This document shows positions 1 to 11,379 of a DNA stretch of 64,000 bases, piece by piece. How positions within the stretch are numbered: position 1 is the stretch's first letter; every line of letters starts with the position of its first letter. A program made the position numbers and the translations under genes. Below the pieces are notes generated by a model, which saw only the letters and a program-made list of their open reading frames with translations, had not been told where the DNA came from and did no database searches. Source of the stretch: Siphlonurus alternatus (lineage: Eukaryota; Arthropoda; Insecta; Ephemeroptera; Siphlonuridae); assembly GCA_949825025.1 (NCBI GenBank), contig OX463786.1, positions 12,204,387 through 12,268,386 on the forward strand. Direction: 5' to 3'.

Positions 1-1009
1 TTTATTACAATGCATACAATGCAGTATGCATAATTATATTTTACATGGGTGCATGTATCCATATTCTATACTATTGGATTTAATCTAAATTTATACGAAA
101 TGAAATAAAACCACACTGGAATTTTTCAAGTTTGCCTATTTTAAACAAAAGCCTTTACTATAGTAACATTAATAAAATTAGATTTCATCTCGTAAATCTA
201 CCAGTATAATATTATCATAAGTGAAAATAATTTTGATTGGTGTATCGACAGGGGAAAGTGTCTTCAAAGTGTCTATACAAAAGTCTTATGGATGACGTCA
301 TAAATGATGTTTGGCATCAAGGTATTAGTGATGAACTGAATTGAATTTTAAGGGCCGTCGGTTAACAATAAAATCATTTGGCCCGGTCCAAGTAAATTAA
401 TAAACCAATTAATTAATAACTATTACATAGTCTACGTAGATTCAACTAGTGTCTTTTTATAAGGTAGGATGATAGGATGGGTGAGCAATGGTACGTGTAA
501 ATACACAGGTCTTGTAGGGTGATTATGGGGCGTGGTATGAAAGAATGTAAGGTGATGATGCAGGTGCCAACATGAAAGGTGATGGAATGCAGGGAATTTT
601 GACACAGGCTCAAGCGTCTGTTCCCAAGGACACAAGAGCACGGGCTAGTTAATTGGGCGAGTTTGACTATGTGGGAAGTGGTGAGGATGCTGTTGATGAT
701 GGAATTGAGTGTCTGGGAAGGGTAAAAAATAGAGAAGGTTAAAATAAAGAAGGAAAAAGGAAATTACTAGGATGGGTGAGACACTCAACACGGAGTCACA
801 CGATATTTTGTACAAAGTTCACTCCTTGAACGCTCAGTTGCAACCATCAGGTATTAGTGATAAGAAGAAATATGTACAGCAACTGACCTTCACTTAAAAA
901 ATACAATACACGTCGTTGCAAATACAATGTAAACAACAAGACACTTTTAAGTCTCCTGTCGGTACAAGAGACAAGCTATCATGCATACATGTATAGGTAG
1001 TGAACACAT
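1..1009. other. Non-coding stretch, nothing recognised
   Basis: This stretch starts AT-rich, with a CRE octamer at 293-300. A GC-richer part follows at about 470-720, with a GGGCGTG word at 538-544. The short open frames here show no family resemblance and are broken by stops in every direction. I see no splice-site pair or terminal repeat. Confidence 0.5.
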
Positions 1010-1367
1010 AAATAATAATAAAATTAATGCGGCAAATGCGGCTATGCCACGGTGGCTCGCGAAGGGTTTGCCTGTCTCAAAACCCTCATAAACAACTCAT
1101 AACTCTCCGCTTCAATAACTTCTGCCTTCAGCAAATTCCACTCTCTTACAGTCCTAGTAATGAAGGAATATTTTCCCACATCACTTCTACTGCCGACAAA
1201 ATCCAACTTCCAACTGTGATCACTCCTCCCAATGTAAACACCTCTCTTAATACGAGAGCTCAACTCCCTCCAACCCTCACTATTTCTTGTTATTTTATAC
1301 ATAACACCAAGTCTACAATTTCTCCTTCTCTCCTCCAGCAACTCCCACCTCAACTTATCAATCATAG
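1010..1367 (-). mobile_element. 5'-truncated LINE (non-LTR retrotransposon) 3' end
   Basis: The minus strand carries the end of a LINE ORF2, a stop codon just below 1042, a very short 3' UTR, and then an AT-rich tail with ATT repeats at about 1010-1022. That layout is what a 5'-truncated non-LTR insertion leaves behind. No reverse transcriptase core precedes it, and an in-frame TGA lies a few codons upstream. I could not identify target-site duplications, so the outer limits are approximate. Confidence 0.6.
1042..1365 (-). pseudogene. LINE ORF2 C-terminal fragment
   Basis: This 107-residue frame resembles the C-terminal tail that follows the reverse transcriptase domain in CR1/Jockey/L2-type LINE ORF2 proteins. 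The visible signatures are LRWELLEERRRNCRL at about residues 5-19, MYKI just after it, and ITRTVREWN about two-thirds of the way along. In the family these correspond to the conserved pattern L-x-W-x-x-L-x-x-RR, then MYKI, then TRTxRxWN. A full ORF2 has about 900-1000 residues, so roughly 90% is missing, including endonuclease and polymerase. It cannot support retrotransposition alone. The plus-strand frame over the same bases is a shadow. Assignment to LINE is fairly secure; the clade is not. Confidence 0.65.
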
Positions 1368-1439
1368 CAAATCAAAATCAAGTTGGCAAGCGAATCAGTT
1401 AGAAAAGCAGTGTGAATAGTACATGAAACTACTTTAATA

Positions 1440-3491
1440 AAGGCAGCCAAAAGTAATGCCATTAGCTATTGCTAAGTTCTTCAGAGCCTTGTAAAGTATA
1501 CACATCAAGAAAGTCCCTTACATCAACATAGCTGATTTCCATAAGTAGTCAAGTCTTTCGATCTAATTAAAAGTCTCTTTTGGAGCTGCAGCTCTAGCAA
1601 ATTTTACTTAAAGCTGTTCAGAAGTGCACACATGTTAATATGGTTACTACGGTAATTAAAAAAAAAAAAAATCATACTGTGTTGATCTGAGGGCTTTTTC
1701 CCTATGTTTGAGAAAAACCTTTGTATAGTGCAATGTTCCATCAACACTGCATTTAATGTTGTAGCATCAGCAAATAATCACTTTCATGAAGTCAGCAAGA
1801 ACAACTAACAATGACACTATAAACAAATACAATTCTCTCCTATCATCTAGTTGTTGCTTGTTTAAATAATGACTTTTGAGCTTTAGTAGAGTTTAACGTT
1901 AGCTCGAATGACTGGTATTTGTGATGACTGTATAAAATTGAATGTTTCATTAAAATAAATAGAAATTCAGGAAAAATAAGGGTTGAAAGCTATTAAATGG
2001 CACGTTACTATTGAAGACACTTTTATCGCTGTCCCTACTAAGAAGTCTATTGTAAATTAAAAATATATTGAAACTAAAATTACAGGTATTATTTTATTTT
2101 ATATTTTTACCGCAGTCCAAATACAAATTCCATTTCCTCCCTCGTAATAAATCGGCTGTCAGCTGTTCTCACATTTGCCCGCCACCCCCCTTTCTCCCGC
2201 TCATTCCGAGCCGGGTTTTCAAAGAGGTTGGATGTGAGGTTTTGATCTTGTTATTTTTTTTATAAGTGTACACTCTCAAGAATGGTTTATTATCTCAGTT
2301 AATTAACTCAAGTGCTGTGGTTATAATATTCCATGTGGGATTTCAGTGATATGTGCTTTTTATTAAAATTAGAATAATTATCATAAAAAAAAAGATTCTA
2401 ACTTTCTGAATAAGATACACTATTTTGTCAGAAAAATTAATTTTGTTTTGAAACTATTATTTCGTGTATACAAAGTTCATTTGGATTATTATTTAATTTT
2501 GGTAAGTAGAAATTAATATTTAATTCATAGAAAGTTTTGAAAATACTGCTCATTTTTCGGAGGCACGCCCATTACTGGCATTACTCAATTATAAAAAAAA
2601 AATACGAATGGGTACCAAAAAATCATATCTCTTTACATTAAGATTTCATTATAAATTTCAAAATACATGCCAATGCTAGGATAATAATTCGGTTTCATGA
2701 TTAACATTACAGGATACCAAAATATTAATTTGTAATGCAGATATCTTGAAAATACGCATTGTACAGATACCGCATTTAAAAAAAAAAAAAAATCGAATAC
2801 TGTATTGCAGACAAAGAACTTCAAATCTTTTTTATTGATCATAATAATTTATTATTCTATAAATAATACTACCGCAATAGTTTTAATACATTATTTTATT
2901 CAGCATCTTATATAGTTGTCAAGATTCCAGATCGCAACATTAAAAAAAAATCAATTGCAGTACAGTGATTGTAAATTTAATTCACGATGCACGGCGTCTT
3001 TTATATTAAATGTTGGCTATATGACAATAGCACTGTCCATTTACAAGAGCCGGCTATATAAGAAGCCGTTGCATTATCAGTAGAGAAGCGATGATGTCAT
3101 TTTTATGATGACCCTTGATTATGTTGAAATATCTCGTCGCCGCTTACCGCAGTATCGTATGTGTGTTGTTTTTTTAATGCACCGCGTCTGCATTTTTTGT
3201 ATAATTAATATTCATATGCTTGTGTCATAGCAAGTGTTATTTTATAGGTATTTATGAGAAATTATCAAATGTTCGTGTTATGTACTTTGCCAATAATTTA
3301 AAAGATCGTATAAAAAACTGCCGGTTTGTAATATTTTTACGCCCGTTTTGAGTAAAAGAGGAAGTTTAATTTTAAGCTTGAGTGCGTGCATTATTTTGCA
3401 TTTTCGTACGTTAAACCGTTATATCATACATAAACTAAAAAGCATGCAAGGAAAACAGTGTATAACCCGATTAGAGATTAAAATTATTTAT
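1440..3491. other. AT-rich non-coding stretch
   Basis: This is low-complexity AT-rich sequence with several A or T runs (for example near 1658, 2387, 2597 and 2777). A CACGCCC word lies at 2564-2570. No open frame has family resemblance, and I found no paired inverted repeat. Confidence 0.5.
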
Positions 3492-3812
3492 AGTGGAGTA
3501 TTGTCCTCATTTTTTTTTATTGCAGAAATAGATAGAGGGTGAAAAGTTATGCTACCCTGATTTTTTTCCGATTTTTTAGAGCCCGGGAAGTATTTTTAAA
3601 AAATTATTGAAAGTCCTTTTTGTGACGTCACGCGGCGTCAAGTCCTATCTTTTTCTTAAGGAGCGGCGTCTCGTGACGTCACAAAAAGAACTTTCAATAA
3701 TTTTTTAAAAAATAGTTTCCGGGCTCTAAAAAATCTGAAAAAAATCAAGGTAGCATAACTTTGCACCCTCTATCCATTTCTGCAATAAAAAAATTTGAGG
3801 TCGGTACTCCAT
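3492..3812. mobile_element. Fold-back MITE, family A copy 1
   Basis: This is an imperfect palindrome of about 320 bp. Each arm is about 140 bp and reads inward from a terminus like AATGGAGTA, through ATTGCAGAAAT and ATAGAGGGTG, to TTATTGAAAG. The loop is GC-richer and holds two CRE octamers (3623-3630 and 3674-3681) in mirrored positions. Four related copies occur in this window. No transposase frame is present, so it would be non-autonomous. The superfamily is unknown because no target duplication is clear. Confidence 0.75.
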
Positions 3813-5469
3813 TCAGTGTTGTTGGATAAATAAATTAAGGAAGTATTTTCTGTATTAATAATCTTGTTCCTGTTTATATTACATAGGCCTCGTTGTTATT
3901 ATTATGATTATGAGTTTAATGATTTTACTTGTCTCATAAATTTTATTTAATGAATATCATGCGGGTTTATTAAAATTAATCCCCACTAATTAATGTTTTT
4001 TTTATTTATTAATTAAATCACTATAATTTATTATATAGCTGTTTAACGTGTAGTATAGGTCATAATATGTACTATATTTTGTACAAAAAAATTATGCTGT
4101 TTATTATGATTTTTTTTTTTCACATGAACTTTCATTGATAAATTTAAATATTTTGTAATGCAACTTTAATGAAAAAATACTGTACTTTTGAGAAGTATAT
4201 TTAAAACAATAAATACTCTAATCTGACGTATTTTCGAAATTTGTTTCATAATTTTTAATACGATATGTTTCCATAGTTTCCTCAGTCACAATTCTGCCAT
4301 CAAGGTTTGTAAGAGACCCACAGAATCTAAAATCTATGAATTTAATATTAACTAAATTTGTAACCAATACAGCTCCCTACATCTGAGTTTAGTTTTAAAA
4401 TAATATATGATGTGTATATATACTGTATGTATATTATAAATATAATTATGTGTTATCATCTATGCAAAAAAAAAGAATATATTTATATATGATATAAATA
4501 TAATAACTGACACAACTACTTACTTTTGTATACAGTACAGTGTTGGTATAATCCTAACAAGGTGTATCTGATCAGTATACTATTTAAAGAGTTCATTGAC
4601 TTTGTAATAAATAAAACACGATGGTATAAAATTTATATTAATATAATTTATCTTCATATATATTTTATATTTTGGCAGTGAGAGTTGTATATTATAATAC
4701 CGCCTTTAGTGATTCTTGTATATGGTTAACAGCGTGCACTTTTTAGTCTTGGAGATAGTGTCTAATTTACAAGTCATGCGCTCATGACCGGAATAAGAAT
4801 ATCGTATACCTTTTATATATTGTATAATATAAAATACGTGTGGGTATAATATGACAATGTAATAGTGAGAATCATGACGTCATATTATAGTGACGTCATA
4901 TAGACGTTTTTATTGTACTTTTAATTAATGGGTGAGAGTATATTTTTAAATTGTTGATGGATTGTTGTTAAATGGTACACTGTATACAATACGTTTTTTT
5001 ATCTATGACAACCTATTATTTAGATAACTTTTTAATGTAGATTCTAATTTTTGACGTGGTTATTTGCATCGCTTTTTATTTTATTTGCATTAATTTTAAT
5101 TATTTATCAAACATTCAAACAATTACAGTGCAATTAAATTTGTGTTAATTTTTCTACAATTGAAATACAGTAAATTAAAATTAGATTTGAGTTCAACAAC
5201 TTTAATTCTAACAGTACAGTAAAAGAAGCTATAGGCTAGAATGCTTTTACTATGTCATAATTATTTTTAGAAGTGATGTGTTGTAATTTTCTTCTTACAG
5301 TGCATTCTATACTTATACTGTAGAACAGGTTTTTTTTTTAAGCAGAAGCTCCTTAAAACAGGAATATTAAAAATACTCTTCGTAAATGTTGAAGTCACGT
5401 GGATTTGTAGTGTACATTATCTTAAAAATTTCAAACGAATGGAGATTTTTCTACAGACAATCACCGTCA
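3813..5469. other. AT-rich non-coding stretch
   Basis: Simple AT-rich sequence. Two CRE octamers sit 16 bp apart at 4875-4882 and 4891-4898. I see no exon-like GC island and no inverted-repeat element. Confidence 0.5.
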
Positions 5470-5802
5470 AATGGACAACATACATGATGAACATTTTTAT
5501 TGCAGAAATGAAAAGAGGGTACCAAATTATGCTACACTGAATTTTTTCAGATTTTTTTGAATCCCAGAATTATTTTTAAATAATTATTGAAAGTGCAGCC
5601 ACGCCCCCTGGAGGCGTCAATAGGCGTCTCGGTCCTATCCTTTTTATTAAGGATTCAGTGGTGCCAACTTAATTTACAGAACTTTCAATAATTATTTAAA
5701 AATAGTTTCGGGTCTCAAAAACATCTAAAAAAATTCAGAGTAGCATAATTTGGTGCCCTCTTTTCATTTCTGCAGTAAAAAAAATCATGTATGTTGTCCA
5801 TT
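5470..5802. mobile_element. Fold-back MITE, family A copy 2
   Basis: The termini are AATGGACAACATACATGA and its inverted partner at 5785-5802. The arms carry the family words TTGCAGAAATG, AGAGGGTACCAAATTATGCT and AATTATTGAAAG. The loop holds a CACGCCC word (5600-5606) and a stretch that reappears reverse-complemented in the copy at 22021. Copies 2 and 3 therefore form one subfamily inserted in opposite orientations. There is no coding capacity. Confidence 0.8.
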
Positions 5803-5882
5803 TATTGTTATAAGTGGGACAGTACTCGCTGCAATCACTCGAATCTGTCCCAATCGTTTTTATACTAGCCCTGTACATAACG

Positions 5883-6100
5883 TACAGTAGAGTCAAATTT
5901 ATTTCATAGTTTCGCCGGAAGTAAACGAGTGCTTTCCGGTGCTTCTAGCTTCCTGTTCATATCTTGAGTTTTGAAATTTTGCCAAAATGTTGCTATTTTT
6001 ATTGCAAACTACTAATGCTCTGCAAAATTTCAAATGCGAATGAAGGACAGAAACCATTCACTTCCGGGTATTTCCGGCATATCGAATTAATTTTACTAAA
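5883..6100. mobile_element. Fold-back MITE, family B copy 1
   Basis: The imperfect terminal repeat begins TACAGTAGAGTCAAATTTAT on the left, mirrored by AATTAATTTTACTAAA on the right. Inside it are CCGGAAGT-type words facing each other (CGCCGGAAGT on the left, ACTTCCGGGTATTTCCGG on the right) and a GGACAGAAACC block. The same arrangement recurs at 31.7, 35.1 and 45.0 kb. This copy is the most diverged on its left arm. Confidence 0.6.
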
Positions 6101-7387
6101 AAATACAAAAAATTTCATTATTCTTTATCAAATTTTCACCGAATATTTATTGTGATTTTAATTAGGTATAGTACTACGTTCTATTATTTAAAAATTCAAA
6201 ATGGAAATGCTAATTATTCAACAACTGCAGAAAATTCAAAGTTAAAAGCTAGAACTGGCTTCTTTATATAAATAATTAAAACTGGCATAGTCCCAAAAAA
6301 TTGGCATTTCCGGTATGATGTTTGATTAAATTCGTTAAACTATACTATACGCATCTAAATAGAAGGCTCGGTACAGAGAAAATATATATTTTCTCTGCTC
6401 GGTACATGCAAATAAACTTAATAAACACTCCGCGTTGCATAAATGTTTATTTGCAGAGTGTGTTGCAATAATTCTAAAACGTGTTTGAATTAGGTGGTAT
6501 AAAAGCGAAACTAGAACACCTTAAATTAAATTTTATGATGGGGATTTTCTTCCGTCTTTTTTTTTATATCTCTCTCCCCCTTGTTTGTTTAGTTTATTTA
6601 GAATTTATTTGATGCTTCTTTGACTGTATACTGCCTTTGAGAATAATAAAAAATGTGTTTTTGTTTATATCATCAAGGATTTTTAAAATTAGGTCATTTA
6701 AAAAGCTCAGTGTATTCTATTATTATGAATTGTATTATTTTCCGGTTGTGATAAAAACACTTTGAGTATTTTTATCTGTCCACGACTATGCACACAACAT
6801 ACCATGATGCATTGCAGTATTAAAATGTCAAAACACCTTTTTGTATGCACAAACAACAAACAGTGCATGGGTGGAGTTACCTAACATTTTATTGCACGTA
6901 TATAATTTGTGACATGGCAAATAATTGTCATTATTCTGTAATAATGCTATTAAAAAAATAAAAACAGTGTAAAACTTTACCTCATTTTGTAACAAAAAAA
7001 TGACTCAATCGTCAGTTAATCTCTTGAATTATATGTCTGCCCATGATGTTTATTAAAACATGATATCTTGACGAGATATCATATCATATTTCATAGAACA
7101 TCATGCATATATAGACCCTACATTGTAAAGTATCAAATTTTGACATAGCTCTGTCTTTCTTCATGCTTGTTAGGTTTTGACCACTCTATATATCTTAATT
7201 AATATTTTTGTTAATTATTTAAAGGCAGCGTTTAGTTATTTTATTTGTGTCATGTCATCTCTCGAAAAAATATATAAAAAAAAATGCATTTTGGTATATA
7301 ACATCTATATACCTACGTAATTTGATACAGTGTACTGCAACCTTTTCACATGGAAATCCATTTTACTACATATATTCTGATTTCTAT
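6101..7387. other. AT-rich non-coding stretch
   Basis: AT-rich sequence with a small hairpin around 6377-6403 (AGAGAAAATATATATTTTCTCT). Nothing gene-like is visible up to the target-site duplication of the retrotransposon. Confidence 0.45.
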
Positions 7388-7391
7388 AAGT
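7388..7391. repeat. Target-site duplication AAGT, left copy
   Basis: AAGT directly precedes the left LTR and matches AAGT at 13900-13903 directly after the right LTR. A 4-bp duplication fits LTR-retrotransposon integration. Confidence 0.75.
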
Positions 7392-7554
7392 TGTCACGAT
7401 GATCCTCTACCTATCCTCATTATATTATAAATATTCTAGCTCTATTTTACTATATACGGCCGCCGCTTAATAGATATTATATAATATGTTTTATAATAAA
7501 GGAGATGAAGAGAGAACACCGAGCTCACATTACTTCTTATTTAAGTTATTATAG

Positions 7555-7560
7555 TTTATT
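7555..7560 (-). promoter_or_regulatory. Candidate polyadenylation signal in left LTR
   Basis: The minus strand reads AATAAA here, about 560 bp downstream of the LTR TATA box. That position suits the end of the R region, so the element transcript could be polyadenylated just beyond it. The match is seen; the function is inferred. Confidence 0.4.
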
Positions 7561-8117
7561 AATTCAAGTTTACAATGATAAAGGTATTACAGATTATTGA
7601 TACAAACTATGCCAATTAAGCCTTACAAATGTCTTTAGTAGTCCTGCCATCTTTATGTTAAGTGTGGTCCTATCCTTTTCCTGCATACTCTTAACTTACC
7701 AAGTAGCTGCCTGCCGGCGCCACGTACTGTACAACTCCTGATATGCGGTATGTCACATATCGTCCGTATCGTCGCTCGAACGTATAGTACAAGAGGTTAC
7801 ACTAGGCCGCCTGTCTTTTCGGGACTTAGGGTCCGTACAGTCAAGGTGGTCCAGGTAGGAACCCCGTCTGATGGTGGGACGTGCGTCCTACAGTCAGGGG
7901 AACCTAATCCAGGTTACGTGTACATGTTTATGTGCTGGGGCGTTGCCCCATGTCGAACCTCGAGCGGGTGTCCCAGTACTGCTGGTTGCCTACCCAAGTG
8001 GAGACCCCAGCTCCCACTTGGGCGGTGTAGTTGTTTGAGTATTTGTGGTGTGTAATGAAGTGTTAGTGTTGCCAGTACTGCTCTGTGACTACCCTCCTGA
8101 GGTCTGGTCTCCTTGGC

Positions 8118-8144
8118 TTATATAGTGCTTGCGTCGTGACGTCA
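8118..8144 (-). promoter_or_regulatory. LTR promoter: TATA box plus CRE (left copy)
   Basis: On the minus strand a perfect CRE (TGACGTCA, 8137-8144) sits 11 bp upstream of CTATATAA (8118-8125). This is a compact RNA polymerase II promoter arrangement, placing initiation near 8090. The same pair lies in the right LTR, which would drive the element. Confidence 0.55.
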
Positions 8145-8417
8145 CCCATTATATGCGTATGTGAGGGGGTAGCTTTACCCAAGCACTGCCCCTGGCTGAC
8201 CGTCACGTACGCACCTTATGTAACAATGAAGGAGACCTTCCTCAAATAGAGAGCGTAACTAATCGTAATTATTCATGGCAAAACTCAATAATATATGCTG
8301 GTGTCTTCAATACCTCCAGCCCTGATTAAAACAGTTTTCCTACAACTTTATTAGAAATAGATGAATCTAAGAATATACAAAATGCATATTGCTTGTTATG
8401 CATGTCACCACGTGACA

Positions 8418-8431
8418 TCTCCCACGACTTT
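8418..8431 (-). promoter_or_regulatory. Polypurine tract
   Basis: The minus strand reads AAAGTCGTGGGAGA immediately before the 3' LTR, the expected place for the plus-strand primer of reverse transcription. Near-identical copies occur at 9635-9648 and 9738-9752. Confidence 0.65.
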
Positions 8432-10710
8432 AAATAAGTGCTTAGACATAATTAAGCACTGGAACAAAATGGGAAGCTAAAAACTTAGCATACAAAATAT
8501 GAGTTTCAAACTTGATTAAGTATCCTAAAACTAACTAATGTTACCCACAAAAATACATCCTACCCCTAAAACATTATGATTCATTTAAAAACAAATAGCA
8601 CATCTCAAGCTATCCAGAACGCTACTCACACTTATGAACCTTTAAAACAAAAATAAAAGTCAATTTTTTTTTCTTTCTTCTCTTCACATGACACACTTAA
8701 GATTTTTGCATTGAGGAATGGCAGTGGGGCTTGGGGCTTGCTGACGTGGTCTCGCACTAACTTCAATAGGTCCTTGGTGCTCCGACGTGACAACGAAGAT
8801 GGCGTGTCGACTGTATTCACAGCAGCTCTCCCATCCAGTTACCGGATAGCAGATTCATGTTTTGTATGTTTAGGGGGAGGGGGGGGGGGGGAATGACCAT
8901 GATGTTGGTCCATGTGATATATATTTTAAGTGTATATTGATGCCGCTATCTGGAGATCTTGTGAACTGCTTGCACCCTCGAGTGTGTGTTATGGAAGTCA
9001 AAGAATCTCAGGCTGATATGTTGCAGCTAGGTTGCGTTGCAGGTTCGAACTTGGCCCATGTACTCAGAGAACTTCAGACGATAATTAACTGGACGTCTTG
9101 TAGAATAACCAAGCAATATTTTGCCGTTGGTGTGCAGCCATTAGGGAGTTGCAGCACCAGTGTTTAATGTCGCTGCATGTGAGGTCTGTCGTGTGTTATT
9201 AGATGGTCCTCCAGGGGGGTGCCCAACAGAAAATTGAATAATATATATCTGTGGTGCAGATGGTGCCGTGATACCGCAACACAAGGCAGACTATGTGTAA
9301 TGTTAATGCAGGTCGGCCATCTTCCGTTGATTCATGTATGATGTATTGGGTGTTCCTTATTTGAGAAAATTGAAAAAAAGTTGGGGGGGGGGTGTTTTTG
9401 TGTTGTTTACTGAAGCTGGATGATCGACGGGTAGCTCACTTGTCAGTCGCACCGTCAGATGACCTCCGTGAAGTACAACGCCGAGAGGTAGGGGGGGGGG
9501 GGTTATCACATATAATTATGGTTGAGACAAATAAACATGAAGGTTGACAATACTTCCTCAGTAACTAGTTCTTATATTGGAAAAAGAAATATAACTTACT
9601 TAATAAAATTACTTTGGATTCAGAGCTTTAGCTCTCTCCCACGACTTTAAATAAAAATTAAAATCAAACATTTTTTTATTTAAAATCCTATGGTATAACT
9701 TTAAATTGGTGAGCCTATCAAAGTCAATCAAGATTCATCTTCCCACGACTTTGATAAAAGCCAGAGTCCACAAGTTTCTCGACTTAAATAATTATATTTG
9801 TTTGTGTGAGTGAGCATTACGAAAATTACCTGCACAAATACAGAACAATTTAAATGATCAATTAAATATTAATACTTTTCTCGCTTAAATGGGTGTAATT
9901 CCCTCTGTCTCAAAAACATACACATATGAATTCAATCAAATTTAATTACTGCCATGTTTTAAAAAAATATGTTGCATTTTTTTTTTTTTTTTTTCAGATA
10001 TTAGCATTGCGAGAAAAATATTAAACTTACACACTTGTTAATTGACTTGACGGTTGTGAGTTACAACTCAGTTTTACTCTTTATTTATTTTTCTTTATTT
10101 TTTTCTTTAAATATTACTTATATTTTAACTTTTCCACACAACGTAATGTTAACTTAGGTTTGCTCCTGAAATAATCAATGCAATAAGAACTGGCCAAGAA
10201 CTCATACAAAACTCGACTTTATCTGTTGACAAACCATTTACGTTGCGTTGTGTGTATTTTGATGATGAACAAATTTAACAGTTTTAATATTTAACCGTAT
10301 CATTAGCATATTTTGCTTCCAAGGGTTTCTGGTAATTTGTGATTTACTCGAACCCTCACAAAATTGTAATTTTTCAAGTATTTATGTATTGAAGTTACAG
10401 ACCACTCTCTTACTATACAGTATTCGAAGATGAAAAGTTTATAATATTTATCTCACTGACTGAAAAGTGCTTAAATTATTTTCTGATCATACATACTTTA
10501 CGCTACTAATATCATATGTACTAGACAGTTTTGTGGCTACGTACTTTTTATACGTAAATACTTGACATGTAACTTACTGAACTTTATTTTAAGTGCCCGC
10601 CATGCACATTTAAAATCTATACCTGCCTTTTGAGCTTGACCCAGGACATTGGCTAGCTTGACCTCATCATCGGCTCTCTTTGGCCCAACGGCACGGGAAT
10701 CTCACCCTAT
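8432..10710 (-). other. Retrotransposon interior, 3' half: no intact coding
   Basis: On the element's sense strand this stretch has no frame longer than about 75 codons. A frame ending near 8632 has ordinary codons in its first 45 residues but no recognised family and runs into lysine-rich low complexity. Three plus-strand poly-G runs (8873-8891, interrupted once by A; 9383-9392; 9491-9502) would be poly-C in the RNA. Two extra copies of the polypurine tract lie at 9.6-9.75 kb. The rest is AT-rich filler. Confidence 0.6.
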
Positions 10711-10971
10711 TTTAGCCCTACAGCAAGGGTATCCGACCCTCCCTTTACTTTAGCCCAACGGCAAGGGTATCCAACCCTCCATTACTTTAGCCCTACAGCA
10801 AGGGTGTCCGACCCTTCTTTACTTTAGCCCTACAGCAAGGGTATCCGACCCTCCCTCTACTTTAGCCCAACGGCAAGGGTATCCAACCCTCCATTACTTT
10901 AGCCCTACAGCAAGGGTGTCCGACCCTACTTTACTTTAGCCCTACGGCAAGGGTATCCGACCCTCCTTTAC
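10711..10971. repeat. 37-38-bp tandem repeat with trimeric higher-order structure
   Basis: There are seven units of 37-38 bp, with a degenerate one just before. Each contains TTTAGCCC, GCAAGGGT, TCC and ACCCTCC-like words. Units 1-2-3 and 4-5-6 correspond one to one (a CAGCA/TATCCG type, an ACGGCA/TATCCA type, a CAGCA/GTGTCCG type), giving a 112-bp higher-order period. Each unit can fold twice: CCCT with AGGG across the CAGCA part, and AGGGT with ACCCT across a 5-base loop. It lies inside the retrotransposon and would be transcribed with it. Confidence 0.9.
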
Positions 10972-11379
10972 TTTTCAATTACAAAAATTACCATCTGACT
11001 ACATCTTGCAATACATGTGCACCTGTGCTGCTCAGTAGCCATTAGCATGCTAAATACATAAAAGTAAACGAAGCCATCCTATACTATATATTTTTTTACT
11101 TACAAGAAAGAAATTAAATGTTTCATTTTAAATATCTTTTCATATTTACTTGAGCAATATCTCGTTCCAAGGTTTAATTGATGTTGCTACAGCGTGTGCA
11201 TGGTGATCGTGTATTTGAATTATTTTATTGTCCGTCTTAGGCTGCTACAAATTTGAAAACTCTTTTTTTTCTGTGTTATCATGTACGCGGAGGTACGTGG
11301 TGGTGACTGCAAGGAGCAGATAGTATAGTGAATGGTGTTTAATTAAATATTGTATGATTGCTTATAAGGATGTGTGTTG
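10972..11379. other. Retrotransposon interior between arrays
   Basis: AT-rich spacer between the two tandem arrays. No open frame or motif is recognised. Confidence 0.5.

Larger units (their letters stand above)
7392..8417 (-). repeat. Left LTR (3' LTR of the minus-strand element)
   Basis: The LTR is 1026 bp with termini TGTCAC/GTGACA. The offset to the right LTR is exactly 5482 bp throughout. Read on the minus strand it shows a CRE, a TATA box, a splice-donor-like site (exon end at 7700) and an AATAAA. A 101-residue plus-strand frame inside it is duplicated only because the LTR is duplicated; I do not treat it as a gene. Confidence 0.92.

Noticed and set aside
7750..8055. 101-codon plus-strand frame, repeated exactly at 13232-13537
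   Set aside because: It lies inside the LTR and is duplicated because the LTR is. It is antisense to the element, with no recognised family.
8632..8820. Minus-strand frame with ordinary-looking codons in the retrotransposon interior
   Set aside because: It has a GTG start, ends in lysine-rich low complexity, and matches no gag, RT, integrase or envelope motif I know. Kept only as a note in the interior feature.
9100..9240. Minus-strand words DIKHWCCNS that faintly recall the zinc-finger part of a retroelement integrase
   Set aside because: The second cysteine pair is absent, the frame is broken on both sides, and no catalytic core follows; too weak to claim.
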